A stretch of DNA of 64,000 bases. Source: an uncultured Chitinophagaceae bacterium. GTDB taxonomy: Bacteria > Bacteroidota > Bacteroidia > Chitinophagales > Chitinophagaceae. The stretch is taken from NCBI GenBank assembly GCA_937862815.1, contig CALMED010000002.1:496001-560000 (forward strand), given 5' to 3'. Under the pieces are notes generated by a model. The model ran no database searches. It was not told the origin of the DNA and saw nothing but the letters and a program-made list of their open reading frames with translations. Within the stretch, counting starts at the first letter, position 1; every line of letters begins with the position of its first letter. The translations under genes were made by a program, and so were the position numbers. Below are positions 52,624-60,495 of the stretch, piece by piece.

Positions 52624-53184
52624 ATGGAGGTTTATCTGCAATCAATACAGGCATTCGAAACGTTTTTTCAAACGCATCATGCCCGTATTTGTTACCATGC
52701 CAGGTTAACCGTGGAAGACGCTGCTGTTGCAGAAGATATAACACAGGATGCTTTTATGAATCTGTGGGAAATCCGAGACCGCTTTCCAAATGAGGCTACC
52801 GCAAAAGCATGGCTGTACAAAGCGGTTCACCATAAAGCGCTGAATCATTTAAGACATGAACAGGTGAAACTCAAAAAAGCACCCTACCTTATCAAAACCG
52901 AGTCTGATGAGCAAAATTATCTCAATAACCTGGTAAAATCAGAAGTAATCGGTCACATACACCAGGCGATCGAAACCTTACCGGAAGGGTGCAAGCGCAT
53001 ATTTAAGCTTGCCTACTTTGAGGGGCTGAAAAATCATGAAATCGCCGAACAATTAGATATATCTGTAAATACCGTTAAAACGCACAAAGCCCGTGCCCTT
53101 CAGCTACTTCGAATGAAAATTGACCCCCAAATATTGGGCATGTTTCTGCTCTGCTGCCGCCTCCAGAATTCTTTCTTCCATTGA
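52624..53184 (+). CDS. ECF RNA polymerase sigma factor (cassette 2)
   Basis: The 186-residue sigma factor has region 2 (FFQTHHARICYHARLTVED, AEDITQDAFMNLWEIRD) and region 4 (LPEGCKRIFKLAYFEGLKNH, EQLDISVNTVKTHKARALQL). It is related in plan to the cassette 1 sigma factor but clearly diverged, and A+T rich in codon choice. fecR follows after 69 bp. It probably directs transcription of its own susCD genes when released by the FecR neighbour. Confidence 0.92.
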   Translation: MEVYLQSIQAFETFFQTHHARICYHARLTVEDAAVAEDITQDAFMNLWEIRDRFPNEATAKAWLYKAVHHKALNHLRHEQVKLKKAPYLIKTESDEQNYLNNLVKSEVIGHIHQAIETLPEGCKRIFKLAYFEGLKNHEIAEQLDISVNTVKTHKARALQLLRMKIDPQILGMFLLCCRLQNSFFH

Positions 53185-53253
53185 TTTTTTTAACTTTCTT
53201 TCACCCGTTTTCGGGTTTCCGGTGCTTTTCTATATTACAGATAATGTGTGTCT

Positions 53254-54456
53254 ATGGAAAAAGAAATCAAATACATGGAAATTGCCCGGCTGCTTGCAAA
53301 TGAGCTGCAAGGTGGCAATATACCTATGGACCGTGAAAAGCTGATCCAATGGCTGGAAGAAGATGAACAAAACAGGAAACTTTATGAATGGCTAAAGCAA
53401 GATGAGCAACTAAACAGGGAAGTCTCCCTTTTGGAAGCTACTGATACCAATGGGGCCTGGCAACGCTTATCTATATTACTGCAACAGCATCCGCAAGCAA
53501 AAACGGCTTTTTGGGAAAAAACCAGTTTCCGTATTGCTGCATCTGTAATTTTTATCCTTGCCTTTACAGGCTGGATATTCTGGTTTTCCGGGAAAAATGA
53601 CAATACTCAGCAAACCACAACGCAACTGACACCTGGCTTTCAGAATGATGTAGCACCCGGAGGGAATAAAGCATTATTAACTCTTGCTGATGGGTCGGTT
53701 GTGGTGTTGGAAGATGTAACTAACGGTACTATCATTTCAAACAAAGGAGCCACCGAGGTAAGAAAGATGAACAACGGTGAATTGCTTTATGAAGAGAAAA
53801 GGAAAAATGAACAATCGATAGCAGGCATACATACTCTTACCACGCCAAGGGGCGGTCAGTACCAGTTGATATTGCCCGATGGATCAAAAGTGTGGCTTAA
53901 TGCGGCAAGCAAACTAAAGTATCCAAGTTCATTTACAGGAAATGAACGGGTGGTTGAACTGGAAGGTGAGGCTTATTTTGAAGTAAAAGGCAATCCCCAA
54001 AAGCCATTCAGGGTTAATACCCGTTTTCAGCAAACTACAGTTGTGGGAACTCATTTCAATATTAATTCCTATGAAGATGAGCCTGCAGAAGTTATTACGC
54101 TTGCTGAAGGGAAAGTGAAGGTTCATAGGAAAGGCGGAGGCCCTGATCAGGCTACAGAGCTTGAACCCGGCAGACAAGCTATTGTAAAAGACGAGATACG
54201 TACAGGCCCGGCCAATGTGGAAGGCATAGTTGCCTGGAAAGACGGGATCTTCCAGTTTGAGGAAACGGAGTTACCTGTAATCATGCGTCAGCTGGCACGT
54301 TGGTACGATGTGGATGTGAAATATGTGAACCAGGGTACAAAAACCAGGTTCAGTGGAAAATTGCCCAAAACACTGAGTCTGAACACTTTATTGAAGATTC
54401 TGGATCTGAGTGACGTGAAGTTCAGGGTAGAGGGCCGTACGATAACTGTTTTATAA
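53254..54456 (+). CDS. FecR-family anti-sigma factor (cassette 2)
   Basis: The 400-residue membrane regulator has an N-terminal helical domain (YMEIARLLANELQGGNIPMD), a membrane helix (IAASVIFILAFTGWIFWF), and the periplasmic FecR domain (LTTPRGGQYQLILPDGSKVW, VVELEGEAYFEVKGNPQKPF, GTHFNINSYEDEPAEVITLA). The DUF4974-like C-terminus carries LARWYDVDVKYVNQGTKTRF. Start 53254 is an ATG; a GTG two codons upstream is possible. It pairs with the sigma factor upstream and the STN-bearing SusC downstream. Confidence 0.92.
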   Translation: MEKEIKYMEIARLLANELQGGNIPMDREKLIQWLEEDEQNRKLYEWLKQDEQLNREVSLLEATDTNGAWQRLSILLQQHPQAKTAFWEKTSFRIAASVIFILAFTGWIFWFSGKNDNTQQTTTQLTPGFQNDVAPGGNKALLTLADGSVVVLEDVTNGTIISNKGATEVRKMNNGELLYEEKRKNEQSIAGIHTLTTPRGGQYQLILPDGSKVWLNAASKLKYPSSFTGNERVVELEGEAYFEVKGNPQKPFRVNTRFQQTTVVGTHFNINSYEDEPAEVITLAEGKVKVHRKGGGPDQATELEPGRQAIVKDEIRTGPANVEGIVAWKDGIFQFEETELPVIMRQLARWYDVDVKYVNQGTKTRFSGKLPKTLSLNTLLKILDLSDVKFRVEGRTITVL

Positions 54457-54486
54457 AAAAAGAAGGAATTTATAACCCTATTGACC

Positions 54487-54518
54487 AAAAAACCGGAGGC
54501 GTTGGACCCGCCCCCGGT
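54487..54518 (-). terminator. Hairpin with antisense T tract between fecR and susC (cassette 2)
   Basis: ACCGGAGGCG pairs with CGCCCCCGGT (one mismatch, 7-nt loop), with six A on the plus-strand 5' side. On the minus strand this is hairpin plus T6, an intrinsic terminator with no visible gene to terminate. It is the counterpart of 44515-44548 in cassette 1 although the stem sequence differs. Confidence 0.6.
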
Positions 54519-54605
54519 GAACGAATGGTCAAAGCGATTGAGCCTTTCGGGGCACAATCAACGCAATCAGTCAACTGCATTTTTTAACCAAAACAGTACG
54601 AAAGT

Positions 54606-57600
54606 ATGAAAATTGACAGCAATGGTGGCCACTGTATGCGGGCTATCAATAAAATCGGACTCATTATGAGAATTACTGTATTTCTGCTGCTGGCAGGCCT
54701 TTTTCAGGCGAAAGCTGACAATAGTTTTGCTCAGCAGGTTACACTTCGGGTAAAAAACGCATCTGTTCAAAAGGTATTTCATGAAATTGAAAAACAGAGC
54801 GGTTACACATTCTGGTATCGCAGTGATTTGTCTGCCAATAAGGAGGGTGTAACGCTGCGGGTAACCGATATGCCCCTGAACCAGGTGCTTCAGCTAATTT
54901 GTGCTGATCAGAAACTAACGTATTCCATTGTGGAAAAGGTGATTGTAATAAAAAATGAAGTAATCCCCATTCCACAAGGTGGCATTCTGCCTGCGGAAGC
55001 GATGGCAGCTGCTTTGCTCAAATTTGAAGGGGTTGTACTTTCCGCAGAAACGAAACAGCCCTTATCTGGTGCAACTGTTGCAGTGAAGGGGAAATCAGAC
55101 AGAACTGTTCTTTCAAATGATAATGGCCGGTTCTCGATTGATGCAGAAAAAGGAGATGTGCTTGTAGTAACGTATGTTGGATATAATACCCGTGAAATTG
55201 CGCTAACCGGGGCAACAGGATTTATAACAATTGAGTTAAATCCCTCAATACAGGAATTGGAGGCAGTAACCGTTTCTACCGGCTACCAAACTATCTCTAA
55301 AGAGCGTACTTCCGGTTCTTATTCCAAAGCCAATATTGATATCATGACGGATCGCTCTGTAAGTATGAATATTCTGGACAGAATTGATGGTTTGATTCCC
55401 GGACTCACCGTTAACAGAGCGCCCAATGCTACCGGAAATCCATTTCTCATCAGAGGGCTTACCAGTATCAACTCCAACAGAGATCCATTGGTTGTGGTTG
55501 ACGGAATTCCAGGCATTGATATTAATACCATTAACCCACAGGATGTGGAAGATATCACTGTTTTACGGGATGCTGTTGCCGCATCTTTATGGGGCGCACG
55601 GGCCGCAAATGGTGTGATTGTAATTACAACAAAAAAGGGAGTAGCCGGAGATAAAATGAAGGTTACTTATGATGCGTTTGTGTCGTTCCGGGGCACTCCG
55701 GATTTAGATTATTTGCCCGGTCTGGACAGTAGGCAGTTCATACAGGCTGCCCGTGATGTTTTTAACCCTGTTAATAATCCCTATCCCAACGCAATAGGAT
55801 ATGTAAATATGGGATCATCTGGTGTAGCACCTCATGAAATGATTCAATACAACCATGCGCTTGGGCGCATTACTACAGAGCAGATGAACAAGAGCCTCGA
55901 TAGTTTGGGTTCAATAGATAACCGGCAGCAGATACGTGATCTGTGGTTCCGTAATGCCATGCTGCAGAACCACACGCTTTCTTTGTCGGGCGGTAGTAAA
56001 GTTTATAGCTTTTATGGTTCACTTGCCTACACCAATACACAGTCTTTTCGACCCGGTGAAACTAACCAGCAATTCAAAATCAATTTGCGGCAGGATCTGA
56101 ATATCAATAAATGGTTAAGCGCCTTTGTGATTACAGATCTCACGAACTCAATTGAAACTCAAAATAGTACTATCAATGTTACCAATCGGTTTTATCCCTA
56201 CCAGTTATTCCGTGATGAGCAGGGTAATAATCTTTCTATGCCATACATGACGCAGCTTTCAGACAGCATCCGTGTAGCATGGGAAAACCGCAGCCGCATT
56301 TCGCTTGACCATAATCCGTTGAATGAAACAGACCGCCGCGACTTTTCTTCCAGATTTTTTAATACCCGCTTAACCGGAGGTGTGAAGGTTAAATTGTCAC
56401 AGGACCTGCGGTTTGAAGGAGCATATGCCTATGTAAATGGTAATGTTCAAAGCAGAGACTTTCTTGAGAATAATCATTTCAGCAACCGGGCCGAGATTGT
56501 ACAGTTTGCAGTTGCTGCCAATCCAACAATTACGCCCAGGTACTGGTTGCCTACAACGGGGGGGCGAATGACAATCAATGATGAAATTCGCCGTAGTTAT
56601 ACCATTCGTAACCAACTGATCTTCGATAAAAAAATTAATAACAAACACCAGATTAATCTTATTGCTGGCCAGGAAGCACTTGAGCTGTTTTCCAACTCAA
56701 ATCAAAGTATTATCCGTGGCTTCGACCGGCAACTGTTAACAGTACCGGTGATCCGTTTTGACACCATTCTTGTAACAGGGGTTGCGGGAGTTATCTGGCC
56801 TAATAATACATCTGGCGGCAGAAGTTCACTCAGCCAAAGCAGCCAGAATTATTACGGCGAAACAGAAACTCAAACCCGGAACACTTCGTATTATGCAGCG
56901 GGGGGATATACCCTTGACAATAAATATGCACTCAATGGAAGCTGGCGTATCGATCAAAGTAATCTGTTCGGTTTGGATCGCTCTGCTCAAAACCGTCCGG
57001 TTTGGAGTGTTGGAGGAAAGTGGCATATCGGAAGAGAGAAATTCTTGGGCAATGTCAAATGGCTGAATGCGTTGGCCTTGCGTACAACCTACGGCATTAC
57101 CGGAAATGCTCCGAACCCGGGTATTGCAGCCTCTCAGGATATCGTACGGGCGTTCGTCAGCAACCAGTTCCCGGGTGGCCAGAGTCTTATAATTTCCACT
57201 CCCGCCAACCGTCGTCTCTCCTGGGAGCGTACCGAAACCATAAATCTTGGTTTGGATTTCAGCATTCTTAAGAGTCGTGTATCGGGCAGCATTGATGTGT
57301 ACAGGAAAAACACCACCGATTTAATTGGGTTATTACCCTTAAACCCGTTCACAGGGTATGCTACTATCACAGGAAATTTTGGAAGCATGACAAACAGGGG
57401 GATCGAAATTTCCCTCAACACAATCAACATTCAAACACGTGATTTTACATGGCGGAGTATGTTGAATCTGTCGTACAACAATAATGAAGTAACGGAAATT
57501 CGTTATCCGAGTCCTATCGTTACCGGTCTTCAGCAATCAACACAGCAATATCAGGTTGGCTATCCTGCATTTACTGTTTTTGCTTACCAGTTTGCCGGGC

Positions 57601-58217
57601 TCGACAGTTTGGGCGACCCCAGAATTTTTCTGGCCGACAAATCCGTAACCAAGGCCAGGAACGTAACCCTGGCCGGAGACCTGGCCTACATGGGAACTTT
57701 TCAGCCCATTTGGAGCGGCGGTTTTACAAATGCTTTCAGCTATAAAGGATTTACGCTTACAGCGAATGCCATTTTTAACCTGGGTCATGTAATGCGTCGA
57801 CCGGTTAATACGTTTTACACAGGTCGTTTAACACATGGGCCGTTTGACTGGTCGCCTAATGTATTACAGGAGTTTAACAACCGTTGGAAAAATCCAGGTG
57901 ATGAACAGTTTACAAATGTGCCTTCTTATGTTTCCAACCGGGCAACCAGTGATAATCGTCGAGATACAAGGTATTATACCAGCGGTGACATAAATGTGAT
58001 CAGCGCTTCTTTTATTAAGCTGCGGGATATCACACTCAGCTACCGGGTTCCACAGGAAATTCTGAAGCGTATCAAAACACAGGCAATTACATTAAGGGCA
58101 CAAATTTCCAACGTAATGCTTTGGAGGGCCAATAAATATGGAATTGACCCCGAGTTTATCGGCAATCTGCCCTTTAATCAAAACAGCCTCACATTTGGCG
58201 CTAATATCCAGTTATAA
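54606..58217 (+). CDS. SusC/RagA-family TonB-dependent transporter with STN domain (cassette 2)
   Basis: The 1203-residue transporter shows a signal segment (LIMRITVFLLLAGLFQAKAD), STN domain (NASVQKVFHEIEKQSGYTFW), carboxypeptidase-like domain (FEGVVLSAETKQPLSGATVA), TonB plug (DRIDGLIPGLTVNRAPNATG, DITVLRDAVAASLWGARAAN) and a barrel ending in FGANIQL. The plug and barrel differ greatly from cassette 1, so a different ligand is expected. ATG 54606 is used; 54636 and 54666 are downstream alternatives. susD follows after 21 bp. Confidence 0.93.
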   Translation: MKIDSNGGHCMRAINKIGLIMRITVFLLLAGLFQAKADNSFAQQVTLRVKNASVQKVFHEIEKQSGYTFWYRSDLSANKEGVTLRVTDMPLNQVLQLICADQKLTYSIVEKVIVIKNEVIPIPQGGILPAEAMAAALLKFEGVVLSAETKQPLSGATVAVKGKSDRTVLSNDNGRFSIDAEKGDVLVVTYVGYNTREIALTGATGFITIELNPSIQELEAVTVSTGYQTISKERTSGSYSKANIDIMTDRSVSMNILDRIDGLIPGLTVNRAPNATGNPFLIRGLTSINSNRDPLVVVDGIPGIDINTINPQDVEDITVLRDAVAASLWGARAANGVIVITTKKGVAGDKMKVTYDAFVSFRGTPDLDYLPGLDSRQFIQAARDVFNPVNNPYPNAIGYVNMGSSGVAPHEMIQYNHALGRITTEQMNKSLDSLGSIDNRQQIRDLWFRNAMLQNHTLSLSGGSKVYSFYGSLAYTNTQSFRPGETNQQFKINLRQDLNINKWLSAFVITDLTNSIETQNSTINVTNRFYPYQLFRDEQGNNLSMPYMTQLSDSIRVAWENRSRISLDHNPLNETDRRDFSSRFFNTRLTGGVKVKLSQDLRFEGAYAYVNGNVQSRDFLENNHFSNRAEIVQFAVAANPTITPRYWLPTTGGRMTINDEIRRSYTIRNQLIFDKKINNKHQINLIAGQEALELFSNSNQSIIRGFDRQLLTVPVIRFDTILVTGVAGVIWPNNTSGGRSSLSQSSQNYYGETETQTRNTSYYAAGGYTLDNKYALNGSWRIDQSNLFGLDRSAQNRPVWSVGGKWHIGREKFLGNVKWLNALALRTTYGITGNAPNPGIAASQDIVRAFVSNQFPGGQSLIISTPANRRLSWERTETINLGLDFSILKSRVSGSIDVYRKNTTDLIGLLPLNPFTGYATITGNFGSMTNRGIEISLNTINIQTRDFTWRSMLNLSYNNNEVTEIRYPSPIVTGLQQSTQQYQVGYPAFTVFAYQFAGLDSLGDPRIFLADKSVTKARNVTLAGDLAYMGTFQPIWSGGFTNAFSYKGFTLTANAIFNLGHVMRRPVNTFYTGRLTHGPFDWSPNVLQEFNNRWKNPGDEQFTNVPSYVSNRATSDNRRDTRYYTSGDINVISASFIKLRDITLSYRVPQEILKRIKTQAITLRAQISNVMLWRANKYGIDPEFIGNLPFNQNSLTFGANIQL

Positions 58218-58238
58218 ACTTTAAAATAGTAATGCTTT

Positions 58239-59693
58239 ATGAAAAAGTATAAACTAACAATATTGATTCTTTTTACAGCTTCTGCCCTTTTGTTTTCAGC
58301 TTGTAAAAAAAGCTTTCTCGAAATTACACCCCGGGGGAGGTTAGTAGCCAGTCTTACCAGTGATTATGAGCTAATGCTCAATGGTGCAGATCTGGTCGGA
58401 ACCGGTGCTACTGCACAAGGGTTTCTGGGCGATGAGATTGCTGGCTTTAACCCGTTTTTTACAGCATCTGATGTGCGTACACAAAGGCTATTTAAATGGG
58501 AGGCCGATGTACAGGAAAGAGAACAGGTAGCACCTGAAATGACGACCTTCCTCACCTGGATTTACCGTTATAATAAAATCATCAATGAGGTAATGGATTC
58601 AAAGGGGGGAACTGAGCAGGAAAAGAAGCGTATAAGGGCAGAAGCACTTGGTAACCGTGCATTTATTAATTTTTTCCTGATCAATTATTATGCAAAGCCT
58701 TATGATAATACTACTACCGCAACTGATCCGGGTTTCCCCATTATCACAGCTACGGATGTGACTGAAACAAGATTTGAACGAGGAACTGTTCAGGCCATGT
58801 ATGATCACATAATTTCTGATCTTACAACTGCTCTGGATGACTTGCCTTTAACCGTCCAGCATAGACTTCGTATGTCACGACCCGGCGCACAGGCATTGTT
58901 AGGCAAAGTATATGTATTCATGGGCAGGTTCAACGATGCAATTCCTTTATTCAACAGTTGTATAGCTTCACTGGGATCGGCTGCTGTGCCAATCAATTTA
59001 TATGATTATAACCGTGAATTTTCAACTACTCCCACACCCGGAGTGTTTTTGCCGGTAAATCAGTTTGGTCCCACCTTTCCTATAAATCCTGATTTTAGAG
59101 AAGGCATTTTCATACGGCAGGCAGGTCCGGGATTAGGCTCATTCACAAACAATGCGTTAATCTTGTCACCTGCAGCTGCAAGCTTGTATATTCCAACGGA
59201 TCAACGCCGCCGTATGTTCATCTCCAACCCATATCCTACAGGTGCTGTATACCCAATGGGTATGTTGCGTCGGTTTGGACCAGGAACAATCCAGATTGGA
59301 ATGATGCTGCCGGAAATTTATTTATTGCGTGCAGAATGTTTGGCCCGGGCTAATAATATAACAGATGCTGTAACAGACCTTGAACTGTTACGGCGCAACC
59401 GCATGCCTTTAGCCAGTGCCGCAGTTCCTGCAACTTCACAGGCAACTTCACTTGCTCTGTTGAATTTTATCATGGAAGAACGAATTCGTGAATTTGCATT
59501 GCTGGGATACAGGTGGTTTGACATGAGAAGATTGTCGGTTGATCCGCTATTTGGTCAAAAAACATTTACGCATACATTGTATGCACCTGATGGCAGCGTG
59601 GTGGAAACTTATACCAGTACTCCGGAACGTTTAGTACTGCGCCTTCCCCGGTTGGTGCTTGACCAGAATCCAGGTATGGAAAACAATCCATAG
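58239..59693 (+). CDS. SusD/RagB-family substrate-binding lipoprotein (cassette 2)
   Basis: The 484-residue lipoprotein has a lipobox LLFSACKKSF, N-terminal FLEITPRGRLV, a helical repeat region (GKVYVFMGRFNDAIPLFNSC) and the SusD signature MLPEIYLLRAECLARANNIT, LLRRNRM, and IREFALLGYRWFDMRRLSVD. It ends with LPRLVLDQNPGMENNP. It partners with the SusC upstream. A strong terminator follows 50 bp later, closing the sigma-fecR-susC-susD run. Confidence 0.92.
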   Translation: MKKYKLTILILFTASALLFSACKKSFLEITPRGRLVASLTSDYELMLNGADLVGTGATAQGFLGDEIAGFNPFFTASDVRTQRLFKWEADVQEREQVAPEMTTFLTWIYRYNKIINEVMDSKGGTEQEKKRIRAEALGNRAFINFFLINYYAKPYDNTTTATDPGFPIITATDVTETRFERGTVQAMYDHIISDLTTALDDLPLTVQHRLRMSRPGAQALLGKVYVFMGRFNDAIPLFNSCIASLGSAAVPINLYDYNREFSTTPTPGVFLPVNQFGPTFPINPDFREGIFIRQAGPGLGSFTNNALILSPAAASLYIPTDQRRRMFISNPYPTGAVYPMGMLRRFGPGTIQIGMMLPEIYLLRAECLARANNITDAVTDLELLRRNRMPLASAAVPATSQATSLALLNFIMEERIREFALLGYRWFDMRRLSVDPLFGQKTFTHTLYAPDGSVVETYTSTPERLVLRLPRLVLDQNPGMENNP

Positions 59694-59743
59694 TTGAGTA
59701 AGTGGTACTTAGTTCAAATTTTTTCTCATAGTCGGTTTGTTAT

Positions 59744-59774
59744 AGTGATCCGGGAAACCGGATCACTTTTTTTA
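59744..59774 (+). terminator. Rho-independent terminator of cassette 2
   Basis: A perfect 10-bp stem (AGTGATCCGG/CCGGATCACT) with a GAAA tetraloop is followed by eight T. It is one of the strongest terminators in the window. Confidence 0.92.
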
Positions 59775-60450
59775 TTTATTGTCACAGACAACAATTGCAG
59801 TTTACCCCTTTTATTGCCAACGCTTACTTGTTGATCACCTTTCAAAGTATGAAACCCGCAGGAATGAAACTTTTGGAATGATTGGACGAATAAACTGATA
59901 TAAAAAACCGCTCCGGTTACATTGCGTTTTTTTGAATTGGCTTGCAGTCCGGCGTGCTTCAGCCATAATTATTTCTAAGGTGTAGTGTGTGCTGCTATTG
60001 AATTAGTTTGATGTTTAATGTATTGTGCTATTAACAATCATAATATTTGATCTTGCCTGCAACTACCCAACATCAACAGCTATTAGTTCGCCACAACAAT
60101 ATATAAGCTAAATCATGGATTGGCTCGGAAAAAGGACGTATTTAATCCCGGTTGACCTTCCAGAAAAATTGAAATTCCCGAACCCAGGTTTAGGGAAGTA
60201 CGAAAGCTATCATGTATAGATTTTTATGAATCCGCAGTTTTAGATAAACAAATAGCAATAGTCACTTGATGTTAAATAATCCCACCGGTTTAACCCTCGT
60301 GTAAAACTCACAGAATTCTGTTTCTTTTGCTTTTCAACTATAGTAGCAATTATGTTTACACGTATGAAAAGCAAGTAGTTGTAACATATTCACTAAAGAC
60401 ACCTGTGCTAACAAATCATTCTAATGTGTAAGCTCTTGGTTCTTCCAAAT
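59775..60450. other. A+T-rich intergenic region between susD and the metalloprotease gene
   Basis: About 680 bp without a convincing gene. The longest notable short frame is 34 codons at 60115-60219 (MDWLGKRTYLIPVDLPEKLK start), which I do not recognise; it may be a relic. No tandem repeat or known RNA was seen. The region lies between convergent transcription units, each ending in its own terminator. Confidence 0.5.
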
Positions 60451-60480
60451 AAAAAAGGCCCCGGCACAGACCGGGACCTT
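60451..60480 (-). terminator. Rho-independent terminator of the metalloprotease gene
   Basis: On the minus strand AAGGTCCCGG pairs with CCGGGGCCTT (one G-U or mismatch position, 6-nt loop) and is followed by six T. It lies 16 bp past the stop at 60496. Confidence 0.88.
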
Positions 60481-60495
60481 ATAAAGTAAGAGTGG

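Noticed and set aside
60115-60219. 34-codon frame in the gap before the metalloprotease
   Set aside because: No recognised family, no terminator or clear promoter; too short to support as a gene.
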